Positions 6,280 through 14,886 of a stretch of 42,138 nt of DNA are shown in pieces. This DNA comes from Jatrophihabitans sp. (GTDB lineage Bacteria; Actinomycetota; Actinomycetes; Mycobacteriales; Jatrophihabitantaceae). The DNA lies in the NCBI GenBank assembly GCA_025927835.1, contig JAICKR010000008.1:1-42138 (forward strand). The letters are read 5' to 3'. The notes beneath the pieces were generated by a model. It was not told where the DNA came from. It saw only the letters and a list, made by a program, of their open reading frames with translations, and ran no database searches. A program made the position numbers and the translations under genes. Each line of letters starts with the position of its first letter. Positions within the stretch are counted from its first letter, which is position 1.

Positions 6280-7398
6280 GTGCTCGACCTCGACGCACTC
6301 GAAGCCGCGGGCATCCGCGACGCGCACCGCCGACGCGGGCTGCTCGAATACCTCGACGGGCTCGGCTTCAGCACCGAGCAGATGGTCGAGGCGGAGCGGC
6401 GCGGACGCCTGTTCGCACTGTCCGGCGACGCGGTCATGCGGTCGGGGCCACCGGTGCACAGCCTGCGCAGCGCCGCCCAGGCGGTCGGGCGCTCGCTCCC
6501 GGAGGTCGAACAAGCCTGGGCCGCACTCGGGCTCACTGCCGCGGACGCCGAGCAGATCGCATTGAGCGAGGCTGACATCGACGGACTGCGCACGGTCTTC
6601 GAACTCGGCCTGTCCACGGGCACCGACACGTCCTTCGGCGTGCTGCGCGTCCTCGGCGGTGCGATGGCCAGGCTGGCCGAGGCGGAATCGTCCGCGATCC
6701 GCGCGGGCGTGCCGGCTATCCAGATCAACTACACCGAGGACGAGCTGACCACGGCGCAGGCCTACGCCTCCGTCGCCGCGTTCGTGCCACGCATCGGGCG
6801 GCTCATCGACGCCGTACACCGCCAGCATCTCGAGAGCGCACGCATGTACTTCGAGGACGTGCTGCGCGATACCTCGCCGACCGTGTACTGCGGGGTCGGC
6901 TTCGTCGACCTGTCCGGCTTCACGTCGATGACCCAGGTCCTCACGCCGGCGGAGCTGTCCGGGCTGCTCAGCGAGTTCAGCGCCACCGTAAGCGACGTCG
7001 TGCACGCCGACGGCGGACGAGTCGTGAAGTTCATCGGCGACGCGGTGATGTGGGTGAGCCCGACCGCGGAGCAGCTCGCGCGGGCCGCGCGCGACATGGT
7101 CGATCACCCGAAGGCGCGCGCGGCCGACCTGCAGGTGCGCGCGGGTCTCGCGTACGGGCCGATGCTCGCGCTCGACGGCGACTACTTCGGCAACCCGGTC
7201 AATCTCGCGGCGCGCCTGGTCGCCACGGCCGAGCCCGGTCAGATCCTGGTGAGCACCGAGCTGTTGGACGGTCTGCGCGGCTGGACGGCCACTCCGACCG
7301 AGCCGCTGACACTGCGCGGATTCACCGAGCAGGTGAAGGCCTACCTGCTCGACCACACCTCAGGGTTACCGTCGGACCATGACACTGGACCTGCCTGA
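6280..7398 (+). CDS. Class III adenylate cyclase with N-terminal regulatory domain
   Basis: Encodes 372 residues from a GTG. Residues about 1-195 resemble the autoinhibitory/pH-sensing domain of mycobacterial Rv1264-type cyclases (alpha-helical, with AERRGRLFALSGDAVM). The catalytic domain has every key residue: metal-binding D210 in FVDLSGF and D254 in KFIGDAVM, adenine-selecting K250 and D301 (DGDYFG), and transition-state N308 and R312 in VNLAAR. It should therefore make cAMP from ATP, as a dimer, in the cytoplasm. The long upstream open frame (to 5674) is antisense to two genes and rejected. The last 20 bp overlap the next gene. Confidence 0.9.
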   Translation: MLDLDALEAAGIRDAHRRRGLLEYLDGLGFSTEQMVEAERRGRLFALSGDAVMRSGPPVHSLRSAAQAVGRSLPEVEQAWAALGLTAADAEQIALSEADIDGLRTVFELGLSTGTDTSFGVLRVLGGAMARLAEAESSAIRAGVPAIQINYTEDELTTAQAYASVAAFVPRIGRLIDAVHRQHLESARMYFEDVLRDTSPTVYCGVGFVDLSGFTSMTQVLTPAELSGLLSEFSATVSDVVHADGGRVVKFIGDAVMWVSPTAEQLARAARDMVDHPKARAADLQVRAGLAYGPMLALDGDYFGNPVNLAARLVATAEPGQILVSTELLDGLRGWTATPTEPLTLRGFTEQVKAYLLDHTSGLPSDHDTGPA

Positions 7399-8314
7399 GC
7401 GCGTCGACATCCGCGAAGTCGGCATGCGGGACGGGCTGCAGCTCGAGGCTCCGGTGCCGCTCGACGGCAAGCTCGCGATGCTCGAGGCGATCGTCGCGAC
7501 CGGTGTGCAGCGCGTCGAGGTCACCAGCTTCGTGTCGCCGAAGGCGGTGCCCGCGCTCGCCGACGCCGACGACGTCGCCAAGCACCTCGGCCGATGGACG
7601 AACGTGCACTTCTCCGCCCTGGTCGCGAACACCCGCGGTGCGGTTCGCGCGATCGACGCCGGCATCGCGAACCTCGAGTACGTCGTGTCGGCCTCCGACT
7701 CGCACAGCCTCGCCAACGCAGGACGAAAGACCGCCGACGCCGCCGCGGCAATCGGAGAGATCGCCACGCTCGCGCACGACGCCGGCGGTTCGCTCGAGGT
7801 GATCATCGCGACGGCGTGGGACTGCCCGTTCGACGGCCCGACCGATCCCGCCCGGACGCTGGACGTCGTGCGCGCGGCTGCGCACCACGGTGCCGACCAA
7901 CTCTGCCTCGGCGACACCATCGGCACGGTCACCCCGCAGCGCACCGTCACGCTCATCGACGCGGTGCGTGCCGAGGCGCCGGGGCTGGACGTCGGCGTCC
8001 ATTTCCATGACACGCGCGGCACCGGGCAGGCGAACGCGCTCGCCGCGATCCTCAACGGTGTGCGGCAACTCGACGCGAGCGTCGGCGGGCTCGGCGGCTG
8101 TCCGTTCGCGCCAGGCGCGAGCGGCAACATCGCGACCGAGGAGCTCGTCTACTGGACCGAGGACGCCGGCATCGCGTCCGGTATCGATCTCGCCGCGGTG
8201 GTCGCGGCCGCCGCTGTCACCGAACGCGCGGTCGGGCACGAGCTGCCCAGCTCGCTCTACCGCGCCGGCGGGCGCTCCGTCCCTCGAGGTGCTTGGACGC
8301 CTGCGCAGGGTTAA
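7379..8314 (+). CDS. Hydroxymethylglutaryl-CoA lyase family protein
   Basis: Encodes 311 residues forming a TIM barrel of the HMGL-like family. REVGMRDGLQ (12-21) carries the catalytic R17 and D18. HFHDTRGTG supplies metal-ligand histidines H208 and H210, and GLGGCPFAPGASGN holds the flexible-loop cysteine C241. The reaction for true members is cleavage of HMG-CoA to acetyl-CoA and acetoacetate, in leucine degradation; related lyases act on other acyl-CoAs. It starts 20 bp inside the cyclase gene, so the two are probably co-transcribed, although a metabolic link to cAMP is not evident. Confidence 0.9.
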   Translation: MTLDLPERVDIREVGMRDGLQLEAPVPLDGKLAMLEAIVATGVQRVEVTSFVSPKAVPALADADDVAKHLGRWTNVHFSALVANTRGAVRAIDAGIANLEYVVSASDSHSLANAGRKTADAAAAIGEIATLAHDAGGSLEVIIATAWDCPFDGPTDPARTLDVVRAAAHHGADQLCLGDTIGTVTPQRTVTLIDAVRAEAPGLDVGVHFHDTRGTGQANALAAILNGVRQLDASVGGLGGCPFAPGASGNIATEELVYWTEDAGIASGIDLAAVVAAAAVTERAVGHELPSSLYRAGGRSVPRGAWTPAQG

Positions 8315-8347
8315 CGTGACCCCGTACTGGGACGGGAGGCAGGCACG

Positions 8348-10198
8348 ATGGGGTTCCTGAAACCGAGGCTGCCCGACGTCGACATCGCCACGTGGCGCAC
8401 GCTGCCGCACCACCGCCGCCTCGAACCGCTGGCCAAGGACTGGGCGCTGCACGGCTTCGGCACACCGGACGCGGTCTTCCTCGCCTACCTCGTCAAGATC
8501 GCGCTCTACGTACTCGGTGGTTTCCTCGTCATCGCCGCGACATCGAACGTCGGCGGCATCACCGACATCGGATCGTGGTGGACCGAACCGATCACCTACC
8601 AGAAGTTCGTCGTTTGGACGCTGTTGTGGGAGATCCTCGGCCTGGGATGCGCGTCCGGCCCGCTGACGTTGCGCTTCGTGCCGCCGGTGGGCGGCTTCCT
8701 CTACTGGGTGCAGCCCGAGACGATGCGGCTGCCGCCGTGGCCGCGGCGGGTGCCGTTCACCGCAGGGCATCGCCGCGCGCCGGTCGACGTCGTGCTCTAC
8801 CTGATCGTGCTCGGCATCGGCGTCGTGCTGCTCGTGTCCGGGTCCACGCACGGCCAACCGTTCGACACGTTGCCGACGTGGCCGATCGTGGTGTTGCTGA
8901 GCGCGCTCGGGCTGCTCGGGCTGCGCGACAAGACCGCATTCCTCGCCGCGCGTCCCGAGCACTACGCCGTGATGCTGCTGGTCTTCCTCTTCCCGCCGAA
9001 CAACATGGTGTTCGCGCTCAAGCTGTGCATGCTCGCGATGTGGTGGGGCGCGGCGACGTCGAAGCTGAACAAGCACTTCCCGTTCGTCGTCTCGGTGATG
9101 ATCAGCAACACGCCGTGGCAGCGCTCGAAGCGGTTGAAGCGCAAGCTCTACCGCGACTGGCCGGACGACCTACGCCCGTCGTCGGTGAGTGCGCTGTTCG
9201 CGCACGGTGGCACCGTCGTCGAGTTCGGTGTGCCGCTGGTGCTGATCCTGTCGCGTGGCGGCTGGGTGAGCACCGCGGCGGTCGCCGTGATGGTGCTGTT
9301 CCACCTGCACATCTTCTCCACGTTCCCGCTCGGCGTGCCGATGGAGTGGAACGTCTTCTTCATCTTCTCGGTGCTGTACCTGTTCGGGCACTATGCCGAC
9401 GTCGGCGCCGGGACGCTGACCTCGACACCGCTGGCGATCCTGCTCGTGCTGCTGCTCGCCGTCCCGCCGATCGTCGGGAACCTGCGTCCCGATCTCGTGT
9501 CGTTCCTGCCCTCGATGCGCTACTACGCAGGCAACTGGGCGTCGAGCGTGTGGCTGTTCCGCAAGGACGGTGCCGAGGAGCGGCTCGACTCGTCGCTCGT
9601 CAAGCCGGCTGCGGTCGCGCACAAACAACTCGCCGCGCTCTATGACGACACGACCGCCGAGGTCATGCTCGCGAACGGCCTCGCGTTCCGCGCGATGCAC
9701 TCGCACGGCCGCGCACTCAACGGCCTGCTGACCCGCGCGGTCGACGACCTCTCGCACTACCTCGTGCGCGAAGGTGAGCTGGTCGCCGGCGTCGCGCTCG
9801 GCTGGAACTTCGGCGACGGGCACCTGCACGACGACCAGTTGCTCGAGGCGATCCAGTTCGAGTGCGACTACACGCCCGGGCAGCTGCGGGTGATCACCCT
9901 CGAGTCGCAGCCCTTCGGCCGCCCGCACCAGGAGTACCGGATCTTCGACGCCGCCGACGGGCTGCTCGAGGTCGGCACGGTGCAGGTCGCGGACATGGTG
10001 AGCCGCCAGCCGTGGCTGTCCGCCGACGACGTCACCATCCCGGTCGACGTGACGTTCAGCGCGCCGCGTCGCGAGTCGCAGGTGCTCCCGGCCCGCACGA
10101 TCTCGACTGCCGCGGCGGCGACAGTCGACCGGCCGCGCCCCCGCCCGCAACCGCACCCCAGACCCAGGCCGCAACCGCGCCGTCCCGAGCTCGCATGA
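8348..10198 (+). CDS. DUF3556 multi-pass membrane protein
   Basis: Encodes 616 residues, Shine-Dalgarno ggagg at 8335-8339. The start MGFLKPRLPDVDIATWRTLP matches DUF3556 proteins of mycobacteria and relatives. Roughly eight hydrophobic segments occupy residues 38-380 (for example VKIALYVLGGFLVIA and VAVMVLFHLHIFSTF). A soluble domain follows (about 400-585), and the C-terminus is a proline/arginine-rich tail (RPRPRPQPHPRPRPQP) that looks disordered. Function unknown. Its stop overlaps the start of the FAD oxidoreductase (ATGA), so the two products are coupled and may form one membrane redox system; that is inference. Confidence 0.85.
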   Translation: MGFLKPRLPDVDIATWRTLPHHRRLEPLAKDWALHGFGTPDAVFLAYLVKIALYVLGGFLVIAATSNVGGITDIGSWWTEPITYQKFVVWTLLWEILGLGCASGPLTLRFVPPVGGFLYWVQPETMRLPPWPRRVPFTAGHRRAPVDVVLYLIVLGIGVVLLVSGSTHGQPFDTLPTWPIVVLLSALGLLGLRDKTAFLAARPEHYAVMLLVFLFPPNNMVFALKLCMLAMWWGAATSKLNKHFPFVVSVMISNTPWQRSKRLKRKLYRDWPDDLRPSSVSALFAHGGTVVEFGVPLVLILSRGGWVSTAAVAVMVLFHLHIFSTFPLGVPMEWNVFFIFSVLYLFGHYADVGAGTLTSTPLAILLVLLLAVPPIVGNLRPDLVSFLPSMRYYAGNWASSVWLFRKDGAEERLDSSLVKPAAVAHKQLAALYDDTTAEVMLANGLAFRAMHSHGRALNGLLTRAVDDLSHYLVREGELVAGVALGWNFGDGHLHDDQLLEAIQFECDYTPGQLRVITLESQPFGRPHQEYRIFDAADGLLEVGTVQVADMVSRQPWLSADDVTIPVDVTFSAPRRESQVLPARTISTAAAATVDRPRPRPQPHPRPRPQPRRPELA

Positions 10199-11607
10199 CG
10201 AACGGCATCGTCGTCGGCTCCGGGCCGAACGGGCTCGCCGCCGCCGTCGCGCTTGCCCGCGAAGGTGTCACGGTGACCGTGCTCGAGGCGAGCGACACGA
10301 TCGGCGGTGGCACCCGCACCGAGGAGCTCACCGTGCCGGGCGTGCTGCACGACGTCTGCTCGGCCGTGCACCCGCTCGCGGTCGGTTCGCCGTTCCTGCA
10401 ACGCCTCGATCTCGCGCAGCACGGCCTGGAATGGTGCTGGCCGCAGGTCGACCTCGTGCACCCGATCGACGGCGGTAGCGCCGGCGTCCTCGTCCGCGAC
10501 GTGGAAGCGACCGCCGCTGGGCTCGGCGAGGACGGCGCAACCTGGCGGCGCACGTTCCGGCGCCAGAGCGGGCGCTTCGACGCGCTCACCGGCGACATCC
10601 TGCGCCCGGTCCTGCACGTCCCGCGGCACCCGGTGCTGCTGGCCAGCTTCGGGCTGCGCGCACTCGCCCCGGCCTCGTGGGTCGTGCGCCGCTGGCGCAC
10701 CGACGAGGCGCGCGGGCTCTTCGGCGGCATGACGGCGCATGCGTTCCGTCCGCTGACGAGCCCGACGAGCGCGTCGGTCGGTCTCGCGCTCGCACTCTCC
10801 GCGCACCGCTACGGATGGCCGGTGGCGCGCGGCGGTTCACGGGCCATCACCGACGCGCTCGCCGCCGAGTTGCGCGCCCACGGCGGCACGATCGAGACCG
10901 GCCGGCGGGTCGCCTCGCTCGACGAGGCGCAGGCCGACGTCGTGCTGCTCGACCTCTCGCCGACCGGCGTCCTCGACCTGGCCGGCGACCGGCTGCCACG
11001 CCGCATCGCGCGCAGCTACCGCCGCTACCGCTACGGGCCCGCCGCATTCAAGGTCGACCTCGCCGTCGACGGCGGCATCCCATGGACGAACGAGGCAGCC
11101 CGGCGCGCCGGCACGGTGCACCTGGGCGGCACGTTCGAGCAGATCGCCCACGCCGAGGCCGAGGTCGTCGCGGGACGGATGCCGGAGCGGCCGTTCGTGC
11201 TCGTCGGGCAGCAGTACCTCGCCGACCCGACCCGCTCGGCGGGTGACGTGCACCCGATCTGGGCCTACGCGCACGTCCCGAACGGGTACGCGGGAGACGC
11301 GACCGAGGCGGTGCTCGCCCAGTTCGAGCGGTTCGCCCCCGGCACCCGCGAACGCATCGTCGGGCAGTCGGTACGCGGCCCGCTGGGCTACGCCGAGTAC
11401 AACCCGAACTTCGTCGGCGGCGACATCTCCACCGGCGCGAACGACCCGGTGCAGGTGCTGCTGCGACCGCGGATCGCGCTCGACCCGTACCGCACCGGCA
11501 TCCCCGGCGTGTACATCTGCTCGGCGGCCACCCCACCGGGTGGGGGCGTGCACGGCATGTGCGGCGCGAACGCCGCCGCGTCCGCGCTACGCCACCTCTC
11601 GCGCTAG
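10195..11607 (+). CDS. NAD(P)/FAD-dependent oxidoreductase (phytoene-desaturase-like)
   Basis: Encodes 470 residues from the ATG overlapping the DUF3556 stop. The N-terminus has a dinucleotide-binding GSGPNGLAAAVAL (G8-x-G10-x-x-G13), an acidic residue ending beta-2 (VLEASDTIGGGTR), and the C-terminal FAD motif region PGVYICSAATPPGGGVHGMC followed by GANAAASAL. This layout is shared by carotenoid desaturases/isomerases and many uncharacterised actinobacterial oxidoreductases. No carotenoid genes are nearby, so the substrate is open; a lipid is possible given the membrane partner. It abuts the convergent LysE gene with 1 bp between stops. Confidence 0.87.
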   Translation: MTNGIVVGSGPNGLAAAVALAREGVTVTVLEASDTIGGGTRTEELTVPGVLHDVCSAVHPLAVGSPFLQRLDLAQHGLEWCWPQVDLVHPIDGGSAGVLVRDVEATAAGLGEDGATWRRTFRRQSGRFDALTGDILRPVLHVPRHPVLLASFGLRALAPASWVVRRWRTDEARGLFGGMTAHAFRPLTSPTSASVGLALALSAHRYGWPVARGGSRAITDALAAELRAHGGTIETGRRVASLDEAQADVVLLDLSPTGVLDLAGDRLPRRIARSYRRYRYGPAAFKVDLAVDGGIPWTNEAARRAGTVHLGGTFEQIAHAEAEVVAGRMPERPFVLVGQQYLADPTRSAGDVHPIWAYAHVPNGYAGDATEAVLAQFERFAPGTRERIVGQSVRGPLGYAEYNPNFVGGDISTGANDPVQVLLRPRIALDPYRTGIPGVYICSAATPPGGGVHGMCGANAAASALRHLSR

Positions 11608-11608
11608 T

Positions 11609-12247
11609 TCAGTCGCTGCGGCCGGTCACCGCGACGGTCACGCCGAGCCCGACGATGGCGAGCCCGCCGGCGCCGCCGACCGCCGACAGCCGGCGCGGCG
11701 AGTTGGCCAGCCATACGCGTGCCGTCCCGGCCGCGAAGGCCCACACGCTGTCGCACGCGACGGCGATCACCGGGACGAACGCGCCGAGCACGAGCATCTG
11801 CGTCCACAGGGGCCCGGCCGACGGATCGGTGAACTGCGGCATCACCACGGTGAAGAACACGATCATCTTCGGGTTGGACACACCGACCAGCACCCCGTCG
11901 AGGAACAACCGGAGGCGGCTGCGCGCGGTGACCGGCGTGCCGATCGCCGCACTGAAGGCGCGCCGGTGCCGAAACGCCTGCACGCCCAGGTAGACGAGGT
12001 AGGCCGCGCCGACGAACTTGATCGCCGTGTAGGCCTCGCTCGAACGCTGCACGATCGCGCCCACTCCGGCGGCGACGGCGAGCACCTGTACGTAGCACCC
12101 GAGCGCGTTGCCGACGAGGCTGAGGAACGCGCCGCCGCGTCCGACGGTCAGTGCGCGGCCGATCGTGAACAGCACGCTCGGGCCCGGGATCACGATGATG
12201 ACGAGCGCCGCCAGGGCGAAGGTCAGCATCCGGTCGGTCGGAGGCAT
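11609..12247 (-). CDS. LysE/RhtB family amino-acid exporter
   Basis: Encodes 212 residues with about six hydrophobic segments. IPGPSVLFTIGRAL near the N-terminus and FLDGVLVGVSNPKMIVFF in the middle are the hallmark LysE/RhtB signatures. Members export amino acids or related compounds across the cytoplasmic membrane; specificity cannot be read from sequence. TACCGT (minus strand, 12254-12259) lies 6 nt before the ATG and there is no Shine-Dalgarno, so a leaderless transcript is likely. The neighbouring hotdog gene is on the same strand 32 bp upstream, yet this own -10 element suggests separate expression. Confidence 0.9.
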   Translation of the reverse strand: MPPTDRMLTFALAALVIIVIPGPSVLFTIGRALTVGRGGAFLSLVGNALGCYVQVLAVAAGVGAIVQRSSEAYTAIKFVGAAYLVYLGVQAFRHRRAFSAAIGTPVTARSRLRLFLDGVLVGVSNPKMIVFFTVVMPQFTDPSAGPLWTQMLVLGAFVPVIAVACDSVWAFAAGTARVWLANSPRRLSAVGGAGGLAIVGLGVTVAVTGRSD

Positions 12248-12279
12248 GGGACGACGGTAACGCCTGCCGCCGCGTGATT

Positions 12280-12732
12280 TCAGCGGCCGAACGGCCGTAG
12301 TTGGTAGTCGCCGCGGGTACGCGCGACGACTGCGCCGTCTGCACCGACCACCTCGGCCTCGAGCACGAACGGCACCTTGGCGTCGGGAGTGGCTGCCGCC
12401 TGGATCCGGGCGATCTCCTCGGTCGACAGCGAGGCCGACGCGGACAGCTTCGACTTGCCGGGTGTCACGAAGTCGATGGCAACGCTCTTCACCAGCGGGT
12501 AGTGCGTCGAGACATCGAACGTGGCGAAATGGATCGCGCCGCCGAGCACTTCGGCGACGGTGAAGATGACACCGGCGTAGACGACGCCGAAGTGGTTCCC
12601 GTTGCCCTCGAACGGGACCTCGGCACGGACGAAGCCGGGCCGCAGTTCGACGAATTCGACGCCCATCTGGTGCGCGCGCGGGATCAGCTGCTCCAGGGCC
12701 GCGTTCATCATCACCAGTTGCTCGTCCGCCAT
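12280..12732 (-). CDS. Hotdog-fold thioesterase-like protein (DUF4442/PaaI-YiiD type)
   Basis: Encodes 150 residues beginning MADEQLVMMNAALEQLIPRA. NHFGVVYAGVIFTVAEVLGG is the central hotdog helix region, where PaaI-type enzymes have a small-residue/His-Gly motif; here VYAG replaces it, as in DUF4442 proteins. KSVAIDFVTPGKSKL is the matching edge strand. Probably cytoplasmic, acting on acyl-CoA or related esters, but activity is unproven. The start at 12732 is chosen because TAGGGT (minus strand, 12740-12745) lies 7 nt upstream; the open frame beyond it runs into the divergent kinase gene. Confidence 0.82.
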   Translation of the reverse strand: MADEQLVMMNAALEQLIPRAHQMGVEFVELRPGFVRAEVPFEGNGNHFGVVYAGVIFTVAEVLGGAIHFATFDVSTHYPLVKSVAIDFVTPGKSKLSASASLSTEEIARIQAAATPDAKVPFVLEAEVVGADGAVVARTRGDYQLRPFGR

Positions 12733-12739
12733 GGCCGGG

Positions 12740-12756
12740 ACCCTAGTGCCTAGGCT
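12740..12756. promoter_or_regulatory. Back-to-back -10 elements of a 30-bp bidirectional promoter
   Basis: Only 30 bp (12733-12762) separate the start codons of the hotdog gene (minus) and the PfkB kinase gene (plus). TAGGGT on the minus strand (12740-12745) is 7 nt from one ATG, and TAGGCT on the plus strand (12751-12756) is 6 nt from the other gene's GTG. Neither gene has a Shine-Dalgarno. Both -35 regions would fall within about the first 15 bp of the opposite gene. Confidence 0.6.
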
Positions 12757-12762
12757 CGGCCC

Positions 12763-13683
12763 GTGACCGCGTTCGTGGTGGTCGGTGAGGCGCTCATCGA
12801 CCTGGTCGAGGCCGGCGACGACGAGCCACGACTGGCCCATCCGGGCGGCAGCCCGTACAACGTGGCGATCGGCCTGGCCCGGCTCGGTCAGCCCACCGCG
12901 TTCGCCGGCCGGCTCTCGCACGACCCGCTGGGCGAGGTGCTGCGCAAGCACGCGCGGCGCTCCGGCGTCGACCTGTCGCTGTGCGTCACCGCGCCCGAGC
13001 CGAGCACGGTGGCGCTCGTCGAGCTCGACCCGGCCGGCGGCGCGCGCTACCGCTTCGGCGTCGACGGCACCGCCGACTTCCGCTGGACCGACGCCGAGCT
13101 CGCACGCATTCCCGACGGCACCGGTGCGCTGCACTTCGGCTCGCTCACCTCGTGGCTGCCGCCCGGCGACGACGCGGTGCTACGGCGGGTAGCCGGGCTG
13201 CGCGAGTCGGGCACCTTCGTCAGCTACGACCCGAACGTCCGTCCGCAGCTGCAGCCCGACCCGGCCGCGGCGCTCGTCCAGGTCGAGCGCGCGCTCGCGG
13301 TCGCAGACCTTGTCAAGACGAGCGAGGAGGACGTCGCGTACCTGCACCCGGGACGCCCGCTCGCCGACGTCGCGCCCGCGTGGCTCGACGCCGGCGCGCA
13401 GGCCGTCGTGGTGACCTGCGGTGGCGACGGCGCGGTCGCGTTCACCCGCGCGGGTGACGTGAGCCGCCCGCCCGTCCCTACCGACGTGGTCGACACGGTC
13501 GGCGCCGGCGACGCATTCATGAGCGGGCTGCTCGACGCCCTGGCCCGCCGCGGTCTGCTCGATCCGGCACGTCTCGCGAACGCGCCGTTCGCGGAGATCC
13601 TGGACGACGCCGGCCAGGTCGCCGCGATCACCTGCTCGCGCGCCGGGGCGAATCCGCCCCGCGCGGCGGAGCTCGGCAGGTAA
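12763..13683 (+). CDS. PfkB family carbohydrate kinase (fructokinase-like)
   Basis: Encodes 306 residues from a GTG. The N-terminal signature region PGGSPYNVAIGLARLG, the glycine pair in VTCGGDGAVAF and the C-terminal signature DTVGAGDAFMSGLLDAL (catalytic base D250) are all present. PfkB kinases phosphorylate sugars or nucleosides with ATP; the overall pattern (VVGEALIDLVE at the start) favours a fructokinase-like enzyme, but specificity is not certain. Leaderless expression from TAGGCT at 12751-12756 is likely. Its TAA stop forms part of the TAACCT element that precedes the next gene. Confidence 0.9.
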   Translation: MTAFVVVGEALIDLVEAGDDEPRLAHPGGSPYNVAIGLARLGQPTAFAGRLSHDPLGEVLRKHARRSGVDLSLCVTAPEPSTVALVELDPAGGARYRFGVDGTADFRWTDAELARIPDGTGALHFGSLTSWLPPGDDAVLRRVAGLRESGTFVSYDPNVRPQLQPDPAAALVQVERALAVADLVKTSEEDVAYLHPGRPLADVAPAWLDAGAQAVVVTCGGDGAVAFTRAGDVSRPPVPTDVVDTVGAGDAFMSGLLDALARRGLLDPARLANAPFAEILDDAGQVAAITCSRAGANPPRAAELGR

Positions 13684-13692
13684 CCTCCGCCC

Positions 13693-14886
13693 GTGAGCAG
13701 GTGGCTGGTCGCCGCGGTAGTCGCCGGTGCCGGCGCTGCATTGCTCGCCGTCGCCGGGTGTACTGCTCAACCCGCGGTGCACGCGGCGGAGCCGAAGGTG
13801 CCGACGCTGACGCTGCCTGCCGACACCGGCACGCCCGGCGTCAACGCGCCGGTGCGCCGCACCGTCACCGTCCTCGGCTCCGGCGACGTCCTCATCCACC
13901 CGCCGCTGTGGCAGCAGGCGCACCGGGACGCCGCCGCGGCGGGCCGCACCGGCTACGACTTCGGCCCGATGTACGCGAGCGTCGCGCCGGACACGCAGGC
14001 CGCCGACCTGGCCGTCTGCGAGATGGAGACGCCGCTCGCACCGCCGCAGGGACCGTTCGTCGGTTGGCCGGACTTCAGCGCACCGCCCCAGGTGCTCACC
14101 GCGCTCAAGCGCGCCGGTTACGACAGCTGCACGACCGCGTCCAACCACAGCCTCGACCAGGGCTACGCCGGCCTCCGGCGCACGCTCGACGAACTGGACG
14201 CAGCCGGGTTGAAGCACACCGGCAGCGCGCGCAGTGAGCGCGAGGCGAGCAGACCGCTGATCAGCACGCTGCCCAACGGCGCCCGCGTCGGCCAACTCGC
14301 GTACTCGTTCAACTTCAACGGCCACGAACCGGCCGCCGGGCAGGCGTGGGAGGCCAACCTCATCGACGTGCCGGCGATCCTGGCCGCGGCGCATCGCCTC
14401 AAGCGCGCCGGCGCGGACATCGTCGTTCTCTCGCTGCACTGGGGCACCGAGTACGACCACCTCGCGACCCAGCAGCAGCTCGACGAGGCACACCAGCTGC
14501 TCGCATCGCGCGACGTCGACCTGATCCTCGGCGACCACGCGCATGTCGTGCAGCCCGCGCAGCGCATCCACGGCAAGTGGGTCTTCTACTGCATGGGTAA
14601 CCAGATCTCGCGCCATGCCGACCCGATCGCCGAGGGACGCGAGGGCATCATGCCCGAGGTGACCTTCACGGAGGTCGCACCGCACCGGTTCCGCGCCACG
14701 GCCGCGGTCGCGATCACCACCTGGATGCAGGACACGCCGGCCTTGCGGTTGCTCGACGTCCACCGCGTCCTTGCCTCGGCAACCGCGACGGCACAGCAGC
14801 GAGCCGAGGCCACAGCCGCGCGTCGTGCGATCACGCACTACCTCGATGCATACGGCGCGCTCGCCGCGGGCCTACGGGTGAGGTGA
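13693..14886 (+). CDS. CapA family lipoprotein (poly-gamma-glutamate-synthesis-like metallophosphatase fold)
   Basis: Encodes 397 residues from a GTG. A signal sequence ends in a lipobox (LAVAGC, Cys at about residue 23), so the protein is probably a membrane-anchored lipoprotein. The CapA domain carries GSGDVLIH, MYASVAPDTQAADLAVCEME, NHSLDQG, LHWGTEY and GDHAHVVQ, the metal-binding motif series of calcineurin-like phosphoesterases. CapA proteins take part in polyglutamate capsule formation in bacilli; no other cap genes are here, so this role is not assumed. TAACCT (13681-13686) lies 6 nt before the start. It abuts the convergent coiled-coil gene. Confidence 0.88.
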   Translation: MSRWLVAAVVAGAGAALLAVAGCTAQPAVHAAEPKVPTLTLPADTGTPGVNAPVRRTVTVLGSGDVLIHPPLWQQAHRDAAAAGRTGYDFGPMYASVAPDTQAADLAVCEMETPLAPPQGPFVGWPDFSAPPQVLTALKRAGYDSCTTASNHSLDQGYAGLRRTLDELDAAGLKHTGSARSEREASRPLISTLPNGARVGQLAYSFNFNGHEPAAGQAWEANLIDVPAILAAAHRLKRAGADIVVLSLHWGTEYDHLATQQQLDEAHQLLASRDVDLILGDHAHVVQPAQRIHGKWVFYCMGNQISRHADPIAEGREGIMPEVTFTEVAPHRFRATAAVAITTWMQDTPALRLLDVHRVLASATATAQQRAEATAARRAITHYLDAYGALAAGLRVR

